Assembly (NCBI GenBank): GCA_001566965.1
Contig: LSNW01000030.1
Span: 62,001 to 126,000, forward strand
Origin: Methylothermaceae bacteria B42
GTDB taxonomy: Bacteria; Pseudomonadota; Gammaproteobacteria; Methylococcales; Methylothermaceae
Direction: 5' to 3'
Length of the DNA: 64,000 nt
The position numbers were made by a program, and so were the translations under genes. Below, piece by piece: positions 36,608-46,116 of this stretch (the first letter of the stretch is position 1; each line of letters opens with the position of its first letter). The notes below the pieces were generated by a model, which was not told where the DNA came from, made no database searches, and worked only from the letters and a program-made list of their open reading frames with translations.

Positions 36608-37924
36608 ATGCTGAAACGTTTTTTAAACAAGGATAAGAGCCGCTCTGATCAACAGCGCTTGGTTCCTTCGTTGCAATTAACGCCACGTCCCCTCACCGTG
36701 GCCGAATTAAAGCAGCTAATTCCTTTGCGTAACTTCAGCAACGAGGAGCTTGAGGCTTTCGCCTTATCCCAAACAACGGAAACCTATGGGCCGGGCTCCA
36801 TCCTGTTTGAACGTGGTGAAAGCGAAGATCATGTTTTCTATCTTCTTTCAGGCACCGTCATCATTAAATCAGAGGAAGGACAAGAATACGAAATTACCGC
36901 AGGAAGCGCCAAATCCAGATTCCCGCTCTCTTCCGGAAAAACTCACAATGTGACTGCGATTTCCAAAACCGATATCGAGGTCATCAGAACCTCATCTCGG
37001 GTGATGCATAGGAATGTTCAGGATATCCATTCTGGAGACGACCTAATTTTGAATCCAGAAAACTGGAATATTCCGGAGACTTTGGCCAATAGCCAGCTTT
37101 TTCAAGCGTTTAGCCAACATTTCAGCAATGAGGAATTGAAGTTGCCTACCCTGCCTGATGTAGCAGTGAGGCTCCGCAAAGCAGTACAAAAAGAGGATAT
37201 TGGCGTGGCGGAAGCCGCCAAAATCGTTCAGCTTGACGCCACTATCGCTACTAAATTGCTTCATATAGCCAATAGTCCGCTGTATATGGCCGTCAACCCC
37301 GCTAAAAACTGCCTGGAAGCTGTTAGCCGGCTTGGTTTGAAGGCCACATGTAGTTTGGTTCTCACCTTGTGTATGAAGGATTTGTTTAAATCCGAACAAC
37401 AACAATTAAGAGAAAAATTTAAAAACGTTTGGAAAGAAAGTCTTCACATAGCCGCGCTTTCCTATGTACTGGCGAAAGACAATCAGTGGCGTGACCCGGA
37501 AGAAGCGCTCCTGGCGGGATTAATCAATGACATTGGAAAAACCGCTTTTCTCGCCTTTGTCGATAACTTCCCGCAAAGCCATTATGAAATGGGGGAAGTG
37601 GATGCCGCCTTGCCGGTAATAAGAGGGCCTGTAGGCTATTACATTTTGAAAAAATGGGACTTTGCAGAAGAACTGGCAAAAATCCCGCTCTTCGCGGAAT
37701 CATGGCTTCACGATAGCGGAGATGATCTATCCTTAAGCGACATCATCATGCTTTCCAAACTACACCGGGCAATTGAGCTAAAACAAATCTCGGAACTGCC
37801 GCCCATCAACACCATCCCTGCCTGCAGAAAACTACGCGATGGTGAATTATCCCCCGAATATTCACTGAAAGTACTGCACCAAGCGAAAGCCCAAATTAAC
37901 GAAGCGTTATCGTTTCTCCGTTAG
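36608..37924 (+). CDS. cyclic-nucleotide-binding-like domain fused to HDOD
   Basis: A 438-residue protein. Residues about 35-130 look like a cupin-type cNMP-binding domain (LIPLRNFSNEELEAFAL, YGPGSILFERGESEDHVFYLL), although the phosphate-binding cassette is not clearly conserved. An HDOD domain follows at about 170-370 (LPTLPDVAVRLRKAV, IVQLDATIATKLLHIANSPL, LLAGLINDIGKTAFL). This combination occurs in proteobacterial signalling proteins with unknown outputs. It diverges from truA. It is distinct from the HDOD protein at 20335. Confidence 0.82.
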   Translation: MLKRFLNKDKSRSDQQRLVPSLQLTPRPLTVAELKQLIPLRNFSNEELEAFALSQTTETYGPGSILFERGESEDHVFYLLSGTVIIKSEEGQEYEITAGSAKSRFPLSSGKTHNVTAISKTDIEVIRTSSRVMHRNVQDIHSGDDLILNPENWNIPETLANSQLFQAFSQHFSNEELKLPTLPDVAVRLRKAVQKEDIGVAEAAKIVQLDATIATKLLHIANSPLYMAVNPAKNCLEAVSRLGLKATCSLVLTLCMKDLFKSEQQQLREKFKNVWKESLHIAALSYVLAKDNQWRDPEEALLAGLINDIGKTAFLAFVDNFPQSHYEMGEVDAALPVIRGPVGYYILKKWDFAEELAKIPLFAESWLHDSGDDLSLSDIIMLSKLHRAIELKQISELPPINTIPACRKLRDGELSPEYSLKVLHQAKAQINEALSFLR

Positions 37925-37959
37925 AGAAACGTTGAATAATCCAGCGATTCCTTAACCAC

Positions 37960-38778
37960 CTACACTTCTAGGTACCATAGCTTAATAGGTGCTGATCTTG
38001 GAATGGGATGTTTTATTCTTTGATAATCGGCAAGAATCTTCGTTACGTAGAGGCGTGTTTCCTTAAAGGGTGGAACGCCGCGATAACGATGCACTGCATT
38101 TTCTCCGGCATTGTAGGCCGCCAGAGCAAGTTTTACGTTGCCCCGAAAGTGCTGTAAAAGCCAACGCAAATACAAAACCCCACCAATCATATTTTCCACT
38201 GGATTCATGCGGTTCACAGAAAACCTTTTAGCGGTATTTGGCATCAACTGCATAAGACCATAGGCAGCTTTAGGCGATAACGCTGAAGCATTGAATGCTG
38301 ATTCCGTTTTGATGACCGCCAAGACCAATTTCGGGTCTACCTCTAATTCCTGGCCCAGGATTTTTGCCCAAGCGATAACCGCTTTTTTATCCATTTTTTT
38401 GGGGTCGGCTGTCACTGGGCAATCAAGATCTTTAACAGGTCGGATGTCCTTAAATTGCCTAACCATCCTCAATGCATATCGGTCTCCACGGCGCGCCGCG
38501 CGCCGGAACCAACCCATCGCAACGGGCTTGTTGCGTTTCAAGCCCCGGCCGTTAAAATACATCCAGCCCAAATGATATTGGGATGGCCGATCTCCCAGAG
38601 CAGAGGCCAGACAGTATAGACGAAAGGCCTTGGCATAATCCTGCTTACCCCCCTGGCCCCGCTCGTACTGGAGCGCACTGTTTCGCAACTGACGCCCTGA
38701 AAGCTTCCATTCTTTGGCCATCAATCCATTGGATTGAAGGAAAACCAAGATTAACAGCAGCAGTTTTAAACGAATCAT
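37960..38778 (-). CDS. lytic transglycosylase (SLT domain) with Sel1-like repeat
   Basis: A 272-residue exported protein. Signal peptide MIRLKLLLLILVFLQSNGL with cleavage near LMAK. Sel1-like repeats at about 40-110 (YAKAFRLYCLASALGDRPSQ, MYFNGRGLKRNKPVAMGWFR). The SLT lysozyme-like domain follows with catalytic Glu in VIKTESAFNASALSPKAAYG and GLMQLMPNTAKRF, then ALAAYNAGENAVHRY. It cuts peptidoglycan glycan strands. ATG at 38778 chosen because the longer frame opens with TTG and spoils the signal peptide. Confidence 0.88.
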   Translation of the reverse strand: MIRLKLLLLILVFLQSNGLMAKEWKLSGRQLRNSALQYERGQGGKQDYAKAFRLYCLASALGDRPSQYHLGWMYFNGRGLKRNKPVAMGWFRRAARRGDRYALRMVRQFKDIRPVKDLDCPVTADPKKMDKKAVIAWAKILGQELEVDPKLVLAVIKTESAFNASALSPKAAYGLMQLMPNTAKRFSVNRMNPVENMIGGVLYLRWLLQHFRGNVKLALAAYNAGENAVHRYRGVPPFKETRLYVTKILADYQRIKHPIPRSAPIKLWYLEV

Positions 38779-38993
38779 TGGGCCAATCCAGTTATTCTTA
38801 TCCAATATCTATATGAAGCAAAATTCAAGCCATGCGTTAGGAATCAAAGCATTATGGAACGACCAGAGCATTCTTGTAAAATTTACTGACACTTTTGGCA
38901 GCCACCCAGACCGCCAGCAGGCACGAAAGAAATACCCCAGCCCCTAAATAAATCCTAAAGCCGCCAAATCCTTATGGGCATGTTCTGTATAAA

Positions 38994-39608
38994 TTATTCG
39001 AGTAAACTTCTTAACAGCCCTGCAAGCTTTTCTTGCTGCCTTTCCAAGCGCAATCGATAACAAATAATAACGCTTTTCAGTTCTCTGAGCGCCTGTTCAA
39101 ATTTATCATTAACCACCAGATAATCATATTCCTTGTAATGGGAGATTTCATCCCTTGCATCACGCATTCTACGGGCAATGGTTTCCAGGCTATCCTGGCC
39201 TCGCGACCTTAACCGCTCTTCCAAAACTTGTCGCGACGGCGGCAAAATAAAAATAGAGCGGCTCTGCGGCATTTTCTCCTTGACTTGCCTGGCCCCCTGC
39301 CAGTCAATCTCCAAAATCACATCCAACCCCTGATTCAAACTTTCTATCACCACCTTTTGGGAAGTGCCGTAATAATGATCAAAAACCTTGGCATACTCCA
39401 AAAAAGCATCCTGGGCTAACATTTGCTCAAATTCTTCCACGGTGACGAAATAATAATCCTTTCCATGAACTTCCCCCGGACGTTGAGGACGGGTCGTGTG
39501 GGAAGTGGAAATCACGATGTCTTCCAGTTCGTTCTGAAGCCGTTTCACCAAACTGGTCTTTCCCGCGCCCGAAGGGGCTGAAACGATAAACAAATTCCCT
39601 GTTGCCAT
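38994..39608 (-). CDS. gmk: guanylate kinase Gmk
   Basis: A 204-residue kinase with P-loop VSAPSGAGKTSLVK and GMP-binding STSHTTRPQRPGEVHGKDYYF, then LEIDWQGARQV. It phosphorylates GMP in purine metabolism. It follows yicC by 3 bases, the usual adjacency. The rpoZ gene that often comes next is not here; about 190 bases without an evident gene separate its stop from the transglycosylase start. Confidence 0.96.
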   Translation of the reverse strand: MATGNLFIVSAPSGAGKTSLVKRLQNELEDIVISTSHTTRPQRPGEVHGKDYYFVTVEEFEQMLAQDAFLEYAKVFDHYYGTSQKVVIESLNQGLDVILEIDWQGARQVKEKMPQSRSIFILPPSRQVLEERLRSRGQDSLETIARRMRDARDEISHYKEYDYLVVNDKFEQALRELKSVIICYRLRLERQQEKLAGLLRSLLE

Positions 39609-39611
39609 AAT

Positions 39612-40478
39612 TTACTCGATATTTTGAGCTTGTTCGCGCATCTGCTCAATGAGAACCTTCATTTCAATCGCGCATTGGGTAAGTGCCGTGGATGCTGATT
39701 TCGAAGCCAGGGTATTCGCCTCCCGATTCATCTCCTGAAACAAAAAATCCAGCCGGCGACCAATGGCTTGATCCTGTTCCAGTAAGCGCCTAGTTTCTTT
39801 AACATGGGTTTCCAGCCGGTCTAATTCTTCCGCCACGTCAAGCTTTTGCGCCAGGTAAACCAATTCTTGCTCTAGTCGATCCCGATCCGGCTCGATACTG
39901 ACTTCCTCGATTCTTGCTATCAGCTTCTCCCGGAGCGCTGCAAGCGCCTCAGGTGCGGCTTGACGCGCCAATTTAACTTGGTCACCCAGTTGCTGGCAAC
40001 GTTGCAGAAGAAAATTTTTAAGCTGACTCCCTTCCTGTCTGCGAGCCGCAATAAGTTTATCTAAAGCCTCCTGCAGGCCTTCCAATGCCGCTTTTTGCAA
40101 CGCCTCTTGGGCCGGCTCCGGCTCCGACAACACTCCCGGCCAGCTGATAATCTCTAAGGGAGAGACGGGTGCCGGATCGGAAAGCAAAGGCCGCACTTGC
40201 TCCAAAACCTGAATTACCGCCTGTATGATCCCTGCATTAATGGTAAAACTTAACTTGGCATCGGGCACAGGATCCAGCCTGGCGCTACATTCTATTTTCC
40301 CCCGCTGTATGGACTGGCCTATCATTTTCCGGATCTGTGGTTCCAAAAACCGCAATTTGTCCGGCAAACGCAAAACCAGATCCAAATAACGGGAATTGAC
40401 CGACCGGATTTCCCAGCTAATCAAAAATTGATCCGCTTGCACCTGATGACTGGCAAACGCCGTCATGCTATAAACCAT
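39612..40478 (-). CDS. yicC: YicC family endoribonuclease-like protein
   Basis: A 288-residue protein with the YicC N terminus YSMTAFASHQ, WEIRSVNSRYLDLVLRLP and C-terminal DFLFQEMNREANTLASKS. E. coli YicC has been reported as an RNase affecting small RNAs. The ATG at 40478 gives MVYSMTAFAS, close to the family MIxSMTAFAR; a GTG at 40487 would add three residues. It is transcribed with gmk. Confidence 0.9.
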   Translation of the reverse strand: MVYSMTAFASHQVQADQFLISWEIRSVNSRYLDLVLRLPDKLRFLEPQIRKMIGQSIQRGKIECSARLDPVPDAKLSFTINAGIIQAVIQVLEQVRPLLSDPAPVSPLEIISWPGVLSEPEPAQEALQKAALEGLQEALDKLIAARRQEGSQLKNFLLQRCQQLGDQVKLARQAAPEALAALREKLIARIEEVSIEPDRDRLEQELVYLAQKLDVAEELDRLETHVKETRRLLEQDQAIGRRLDFLFQEMNREANTLASKSASTALTQCAIEMKVLIEQMREQAQNIE

Positions 40479-40549
40479 AGGCAACACCCATAAACGTGTG
40501 AACTCGACTAAGCTTAAGTATTAGCCCCATTGCCTTTCAATGAAACCCT

Positions 40550-41455
40550 ATGTTTAAGGAATATTTAGAACCGGAAGCGCATCACGAAGCTTTTGCCTAT
40601 CTGCAACCGGGCACGGTCATCGACAATTATGTGATCGAGCGCCCCCTTGCCAATGGCGGATTTAGCTCGGTTTACCTGGCACGGCAACTGCACGACCAAA
40701 CCCAAGTGGTTATCAAAGAATATTTGCCCCGAAAATTGGCTTACCGCTCCTGGGACAATCAGATTACACCGCATAGCGAGGAAACCAAAAAAAAATTCTC
40801 CCAAGGCAGACGCTTGTTTATTGAAGAAGCCAAAATGCTCGCCACCCTGAAACACCCCAATATCGTCGAAGTCGTCAATTTCTTCCGCGCCAATACCACA
40901 GTTTACATGGTAATGACTTACGACTACGGCAAAAACCTGAATTGGTTTATGAAAAACAAGCCTGACAAGCTTACAGCGGAGTTTCTTTACTTTCTTTGCC
41001 ATAAATTGCTAGACGCCCTGGAAGCCATCCATAATCACGGCTTTCTACATTTGGATATCAAACCGGAAAACATTTTAATCCGCCCTGGCGGCAATCCACT
41101 GGTACTGGATTTTGGCGCTGCCCGCCCTTATCCCATGCCGCCCAACTGGAAAAAACCCGGCAAAGTCAGGACGCCAGGCTATTCGCCTCTGGAACAATTT
41201 CAAGCCCATGGCTCGATTGGCCCATGGAGTGACCTGTATGCATTGGGCGCCACCTTGAGGGCCTGTATCGACCGGAAGACGCCGCCTTCAGTCACTGATC
41301 GAGTCAACAAGGATCTTCTCAAACCCGCGCTCAATCGCTTTCAAACCAATTATCCCAAAGGCTTTCTGAAAGCCGTCGACCAAGCCATGAAGCTGGCCCC
41401 GGAAGAAAGACCGCAAACCGTTGCGGATTTCAGAAAACTCCTGGAATCCGGGTAG
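40550..41455 (+). CDS. Hanks-type serine/threonine protein kinase
   Basis: A 301-residue soluble kinase. Glycine loop LANGGFSSVYLAR, ATP lysine in VVIKEYLP, catalytic loop FLHLDIKPENILI (HLD in place of HRD), metal loop VLDFGAARP and activation segment TPGYSPLEQF. All catalytic residues are present. The missing Arg in HRD is common in kinases not controlled by activation-loop phosphorylation. No transmembrane or sensor domain follows. Targets are unknown. It ends 26 bases inside the convergent membrane-protein gene. Confidence 0.9.
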   Translation: MFKEYLEPEAHHEAFAYLQPGTVIDNYVIERPLANGGFSSVYLARQLHDQTQVVIKEYLPRKLAYRSWDNQITPHSEETKKKFSQGRRLFIEEAKMLATLKHPNIVEVVNFFRANTTVYMVMTYDYGKNLNWFMKNKPDKLTAEFLYFLCHKLLDALEAIHNHGFLHLDIKPENILIRPGGNPLVLDFGAARPYPMPPNWKKPGKVRTPGYSPLEQFQAHGSIGPWSDLYALGATLRACIDRKTPPSVTDRVNKDLLKPALNRFQTNYPKGFLKAVDQAMKLAPEERPQTVADFRKLLESG

Positions 41456-42541
41456 CATCATCAGGCTGGTTTAGTAGCCTGGCCAACCAGTGTGCAACCA
41501 CCGCACACTCCAACCCAAAGGGCAAATAGCCGGAATAGCCCAAAAGAGGCATTTCAAAAATTTTAAAGCGGGAGACAAAGGGTACGGTGTATACCCATTT
41601 AGGGTCACTCCAATAATTCCACATTTCCCAAAAAAAACCGCAAATTAATGCCGACAATGCAGGCAGTGCCACGATTTCCCAGCGCCCATGCGCCAAGGGC
41701 GCAAAATAGGTCTTATCCCCCAGTAATACCTGCAGCGCGACGAATAACAACAAAGGCGCGCCCCACAACAACGGAAAAAACCATTGGGGCCAACTCCCGA
41801 CGCCCACCAACCCCAGACCGCCAAAACCCAAAGACAGCCAAGCCCATAAACGCGGGCGGCGAATCACAAGGGTGGAAAGCTCTTTTGCCTTCCCAAAGGG
41901 AACATCGCCAACAAGACTAAAGTACTGATTACCGCGGGTAACACCGTCGAAAAAGGCAGTGTGGCCTGAATGAAATACTGCCAAGGCGAAAGCGATTCCA
42001 CCCCCAGGTAATGCCAGTTGCCAACAAAACGGTTAAGGTATTCAAAATACCACCAAAACAAAGCGCTCAAAGGAAACAAACCCAGCAAAAACCCAAGGCG
42101 ATGGGTTAAAAGGCTCCAACCACCACGCCAAACACAAAAGGCATTTACCACTCCGATATACCCCAACCACAATAAAGTAAAAGTGTGATTCAACCATCCG
42201 CCAGCCCATTCTGGACGCTGCCACGCCAAAAACCAAGCAAACCCCAAATAAACCAACATTCCCCAACCCCAAAAAGGCAAACGCCGAGGGTGCTGGATAT
42301 ATTCCCGCCTTTCTGGCCACAAAAGATAAATCAAGGCACCGTACAACAGCACTTCAAAAACGCCGTAGGCGATAAATATTGGCCAAGAAAAAGCCAAAGG
42401 TTCGACTTTGGGTGCCAGCGGCGGAAATGCCAGGAATGCGCTTAGCGGTTTGCCCGCCAGCCACACACCCACCAATGGCAACGCCACGAGCATCAGGGTT
42501 AATAATCCAAGATGAAATAGTGCTTTGAAATAACGGTTCAT
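41430..42541 (-). pseudogene. multi-pass membrane protein gene split by a frameshift
   Basis: Two minus-strand frames form one protein: 42541 down to 41864 (225 residues, about six hydrophobic segments, ending LAMFPLGRQKSFPPL) and the frame that ends at 41430 (LWAWLSLGFGGLG, GDKTYFAPLAHGRWEIVALP, FFWEMWNYWSDPKW, PFGLECAVVAHW). The second frame has no credible start near its beginning and continues the composition and topology of the first. The shift lies near 41890-41915, close to a run of CCC-TTT-GGG on the minus strand. It may be a true broken gene or a base-call error. I do not know its function. Confidence 0.65.
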
Positions 42542-42600
42542 CCAATCGACCTAATTAATTACAGCCGTAAATACTTGTCCATATTGTTTAAAAGCTTAAA

Positions 42601-42655
42601 TGTATTCACGGCATCTTACGGAACGGGCCACCCACGAAAGCCTGAGCAGTAACTT
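42601..42655. repeat. fragment of the GTATTCACGG palindromic repeat family
   Basis: It contains GTATTCACGGC (42602-42612), then GGAAC, GGCCACCCA and GAGCAGTAAC. This matches the right half of the element at 48606-48749 in the same order and strand, with a short deletion. The left half is missing. It lies 34 bases before the complete copy at 42689-42852. Together with that copy it fills the 385-base gap between the broken membrane gene and the HD gene. Confidence 0.6.
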
Positions 42656-42688
42656 ACAACCAATGATTGCGACAGGTTAAAACACCAC

Positions 42689-42852
42689 CAGGATCAGGTC
42701 ATCTAAAAACGTAAAGGATTGATTGAAGGGGCGGGTGGTCTGCTTCGAAAGCCTCGCCGGCAAGGAGGCCGGCGTGGAGCCTACAGGGAAGTATTCACGG
42801 CGTTTTTCGAAGCAGACCACCCGCCCCGGTATGAATAGATGACGGAGTCCTG
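42689..42852. repeat. palindromic repeat element, copy 1
   Basis: Outer imperfect inverted ends at 42689-42705 and 42836-42852 (CAGGA, then GTCATCTA). Perfect 23-base inner arms at 42728-42750 and 42805-42827, starting GGGGCGGGTGGTCTGCTTCG. The core between the arms holds GCCTCGCCGG, CCTACAGGGAA and GTATTCACGG. No coding potential. See copies at 48606 and 55182. Confidence 0.75.
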
Positions 42853-42926
42853 AAACACCCCCACCTACATTGGCTTATAATACCCTCAACTAACATAATT
42901 CCCGGTTTCTTTAGCCTTATCACTAG

Positions 42927-43466
42927 ATGAGCCAATCTAATTCAGCACTTGCAAAAGTAGCAGCGGCACTTGCCTTTGCCGCCAACAAACACCGGGGGCA
43001 GCACCGGATCGATGCCGAATGCTCTCCCTATATTAATCATCCCATTGATCTATTAAACGTGCTCTGCTGTGAAGCAGGCATAGAAGATCCGGATATTCTT
43101 TGCGCGGCCATCTTGCACGATACCTTGGAGGATACCAATACCAGTAAGGAAGAAATTGCCCGTCACTTCGGGCCCAAAGTGGCCGCAATAGTGCATGAAG
43201 TCAGCGATGACATGCGCCTCCCTAAACGCGAACGCTGGCGGCTGCAAATTGAAAAAGCGCCTCATTTGAGCCAGGAAGCCAAAATCGTAAAACTGGCCGA
43301 TAAGATTTGCAACCTGCGCGATCTTGCTAGCTCGCCTCCTCCCCATTGGAGCCGGGAAAGAACCCAGACATATTTTGATTGGGCAAAATCGGTAATCGAT
43401 CAACTGCGAGGCACTCACCCCAAGCTTGAAGCCTTATTTGACCAAGCTTACTCTAAACGGCCATAA
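42927..43466 (+). CDS. HD-domain protein, RelA/SpoT hydrolase-like (MESH1-type)
   Basis: A 179-residue stand-alone HD phosphohydrolase. FAANKHRGQHR, SPYINHPIDLLNVL, LCAAILHDTLEDTNTSKEEI (HD motif with the ED pair) and KIVKLADKICNLRDL match the (p)ppGpp hydrolase domain of SpoT and small alarmone hydrolases. No synthetase or TGS domain is present. It probably breaks down an alarmone or related nucleotide in the cytosol. Confidence 0.86.
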   Translation: MSQSNSALAKVAAALAFAANKHRGQHRIDAECSPYINHPIDLLNVLCCEAGIEDPDILCAAILHDTLEDTNTSKEEIARHFGPKVAAIVHEVSDDMRLPKRERWRLQIEKAPHLSQEAKIVKLADKICNLRDLASSPPPHWSRERTQTYFDWAKSVIDQLRGTHPKLEALFDQAYSKRP

Positions 43467-43472
43467 AACAAA

Positions 43473-43509
43473 AAACCGGGCGGACAGCACATTGTCCATA
43501 GCCCGGTTT
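43473..43509. terminator. bidirectional hairpin terminator
   Basis: AAACCGGGC at 43473-43481 pairs with GCCCGGTTT at 43501-43509, with an inner GGACA/TGTCC stem and A/T runs on the outside. It lies between the stops of the convergent HD gene and DUF533 gene. Confidence 0.8.
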
Positions 43510-43538
43510 ATGCTGGAATGCTTGTCTATTTGAGAAAA

Positions 43539-44237
43539 TCAGCTTTCTTCGGCTTGGGTTGCGCGCCGTTCCAGTTGCGCCACAAAATCTGGCGCCAGGC
43601 CCAGCGCACTAGAAAGTTCTTGTAAATAAACTCGCTCTTGATCGTTTGCTACATCAATTACCATGCGGGAAACTAAGTAAATCTCCGCCGCGGTTTCCTG
43701 GGAATCGGCTTCTGCGGCTATGGCCCTGGCATCCACAGGCGCTTTCAATTGTTCTTCAAAAAACTTTAAGGTCTCTTCATCCACGCCGCTCGTTTTTGCT
43801 TGCTCAATAATTTTTGAGCGCTCCTTATCATCGATGTGACCGTCCGCCTTGGCAGCGGCAATCATTGCTCTTAATAGCACCTGACTGCGTTGTTCCGCCT
43901 CTTCACCCTGCAAATTCCCCACGGGCACACCGGGTTCTACGGGCTTCGTGGATTTAACCCCGTGCCAACCTTGATAGGTCTGATAGGCCAACCCACCCAA
44001 AGCCGCCAATCCGCCCAATTTCGCTGCCAATCCAGCCACTTTCCGCCCACCTTTGGTGCCAAGCAACAATGCCAAAACACCGGCGGCGGCAGCGCCTTTT
44101 GCAGCGCCTTTCAAAGCCGCTTCCCGCTCAGGCCCTTCAGCAGGAATTTCGGCTTTTTCTTCCACCCACTTTTGCCCTTTTTCTACCAACTCCCGGCCCG
44201 ACTGTAACAACTGATCCAATAATTTACTCGCTTCCAT
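43539..44237 (-). CDS. DUF533 / TerB-like protein
   Basis: A 232-residue protein. The N-terminal half is helical and Ala/Gly-rich with a hydrophobic glycine-zipper-like stretch (AAAAGVLALLLG, VAGLAAKLGGLAALGGLAY). The C-terminal half is a TerB-like acidic helical domain (LLRAMIAAAKADGHIDDKERSKI). This matches the DUF533 family, of unknown function and probably membrane-associated. It is a single gene with a terminator downstream. Confidence 0.82.
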   Translation of the reverse strand: MEASKLLDQLLQSGRELVEKGQKWVEEKAEIPAEGPEREAALKGAAKGAAAAGVLALLLGTKGGRKVAGLAAKLGGLAALGGLAYQTYQGWHGVKSTKPVEPGVPVGNLQGEEAEQRSQVLLRAMIAAAKADGHIDDKERSKIIEQAKTSGVDEETLKFFEEQLKAPVDARAIAAEADSQETAAEIYLVSRMVIDVANDQERVYLQELSSALGLAPDFVAQLERRATQAEES

Positions 44238-44405
44238 TTTTTCTCCTCACTCTGCTTTTATTGCTTTGACAAGAATTTCTCTACTTGGCTTATGCTTGCC
44301 AATGAAGGCTCAAGCGTAGCTATAAAGTCGTTATCTTGTCAAACTTATACTGCAGTCAAAAACTAAAACGATGCGGGAGTCGTATTAACAAAGACTCAAA
44401 TCCAA

Positions 44406-44864
44406 TCAAGAAGCGGATTTTACATAGTTCATGCATCTGGGCCATACAATTTGCTTTACCGCATCCAAAGACGCCTGCCCATCGCGTAAAATATAGGCTT
44501 CCGATGCGGCCAGAATAATCAAATTGCGAAATTCACCTGGTTCCAGATTTTCCAACGCCCAGCGTATTTCATCTTCCAAGGTCCAGCCTTTATCTTGATA
44601 AACGATCGCAAGCCAAGCATATCGAGATACTTCCCCGCATAACTGGGCGTCGCGCTCTTCTAATCCCGGTGTCGTCCAAGAGTCTTTACTTTTATCATAG
44701 ACCGTGCCGTTTTCATTACACCCATCAATAATGAATCCATCGGAAACCTCATTCTGGCAATCCGGTGAGTTCGCCAAGGGATCTACTCCTTGATTTAGCC
44801 CATCATCTGCGTGGACGCCAGTCGCAAGCAGCAAAAGGAAAAAAGCAATAAGAATCTTGTTCAT
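44406..44864 (-). CDS. exported hypothetical protein
   Basis: A 152-residue protein with a clear signal peptide (MNKILIAFFLLLLATGVHA, cleavage before DDG). The mature protein has cysteines in PDCQNEV, DGCNENG, QLCGEV and WPRCMN, compatible with two disulfides. I do not recognise a family. ATG at 44864 chosen because the longer frame starts with GTG and only adds polar residues before the signal peptide. No partner genes nearby; about 170 bases to the left and 245 to the right hold no evident gene. Confidence 0.65.
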   Translation of the reverse strand: MNKILIAFFLLLLATGVHADDGLNQGVDPLANSPDCQNEVSDGFIIDGCNENGTVYDKSKDSWTTPGLEERDAQLCGEVSRYAWLAIVYQDKGWTLEDEIRWALENLEPGEFRNLIILAASEAYILRDGQASLDAVKQIVWPRCMNYVKSAS

Positions 44865-45110
44865 TATAAGTTCACCCACAAATTTCTGGTTTCTGCTTTT
44901 TTTGAAAGAACCTATTGTAATATTTAGCTTGACTATTGTATGAATTTATTTATCAAACACCTATCTTCATTACCCTGCTACCCTCACTCTGAACTCGTAT
45001 TGAAAAAGTTCAGTCATTGAGAACCTTCAGCCCCAATCTCCAGTTGGGATAGGTTGAATCTAGCGTTATGATAGAAACTCCCTCCCCAACTATTCTTAAG
45101 GAGGTTGCCC

Positions 45111-45569
45111 ATGAGCAGTCTTGACACAACGAAAGCCATTGAACTACTCAATAAAATTCTTGAGTTGGAACTGGCTGGTGTAGTGCGCTATACCCATTAC
45201 TCCTTTATGGTCTTCGGTTACAGCCGGATTCCTATCGTCTCCTGGATGAAAGATCAGGCAACGGAATCGCTACAGCATGCCCAGGAAGCCGGGGAGTTAA
45301 TCACCCATTTTGGAGGCCACCCGTCCCTTGGGATTGGACCCTTGTTGGAAACCCACAAACATGACATTGGGGACATTTTACGCGAGTCGCTGGAACACGA
45401 GCAGGCAAGCCTACAGGTCTATAAGGAACTTCTATCCGTGGTGGAAGGCAAATCCATCTTATTGGAAGAATATGCCCGGCGCATGATTGCTGCTGAAGAA
45501 TTACATCAAGGTGAAGTCGATAAAATGCTGCGCAAACCCGGGGATATTCAAACGTTTTCGGGTACATGA
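45111..45569 (+). CDS. bacterioferritin-like di-iron protein
   Basis: A 152-residue four-helix ferritin-like protein. Metal ligands appear in LELELAGVVRYTHYS (Glu), TESLQHAQEAGELI (ExxH), LEHEQASLQVYKELL (Glu) and AAEELHQGEVDKML (ExxH), a full di-iron site. The heme-ligand Met of true bacterioferritin is not certain. The ATG at 45111 lies 6 bases after a perfect AAGGAGG. It is followed by a heme/flavin oxidase-like gene 27 bases on, so an iron or oxidative stress role is likely. Confidence 0.82.
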   Translation: MSSLDTTKAIELLNKILELELAGVVRYTHYSFMVFGYSRIPIVSWMKDQATESLQHAQEAGELITHFGGHPSLGIGPLLETHKHDIGDILRESLEHEQASLQVYKELLSVVEGKSILLEEYARRMIAAEELHQGEVDKMLRKPGDIQTFSGT

Positions 45570-45596
45570 CCGAAACTTCAGAAAAACCCGGCGGCA

Positions 45597-46076
45597 ATGA
45601 CCGATCCAAACCAACTTTGTAAAAGCTGCGCTGATTTTCTTGCTCAACGGCACTCAGCTATACTGGCTACAACCAATACCGCAGGAATACCTTACGCCAG
45701 CTATGCACCGTCAGTTTGCTTTGACGGAGATATTTATATTTTTGTGAGTGAACTGGCTACCCACACCCGCAATTTGATGGAAACAGGTCAAGCCAGCCTG
45801 TTATTTATTGAAGATGAAGCTCAAGCCCCTCAACCCTTCGCCCGCCGGCGCTTGAACCTACAATGTAAGGCAGAAGAAGTAACGCGAAAAGACACACAGT
45901 TCAGCCAAGTCATGCCCCGTTTTCGTGAAACATTTGGCCCTGTCATTGATGTGCTTTTAAACTTGAATGATTTTCACTTGTTTTGCCTGCATCCATACCA
46001 AGGGTGTTATATCGAAGGGTTTGGACGTGCTTTTGAACTAGAACAAGAGACCCTGCGGCAAATTTGTCTCAATTGA
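45597..46076 (+). CDS. HugZ-like / pyridoxamine 5'-phosphate oxidase-fold protein
   Basis: A 159-residue split-barrel protein: SAILATTNTAGIPYASYAP, DGDIYIFVSELATHTRNLM and ASLLFIEDEAQA. This is the HugZ-type subgroup, some members of which bind or degrade heme. A C-terminal histidine-containing segment (NDFHLFCLHP) is present. Context with a ferritin-like protein fits iron or heme handling, but flavin-dependent roles are equally possible. Confidence 0.78.
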   Translation: MTDPNQLCKSCADFLAQRHSAILATTNTAGIPYASYAPSVCFDGDIYIFVSELATHTRNLMETGQASLLFIEDEAQAPQPFARRRLNLQCKAEEVTRKDTQFSQVMPRFRETFGPVIDVLLNLNDFHLFCLHPYQGCYIEGFGRAFELEQETLRQICLN

Positions 46077-46116
46077 CTTTATTAGTCCATGTCAGAAACC
46101 CCAGAGGAGATCAGCC

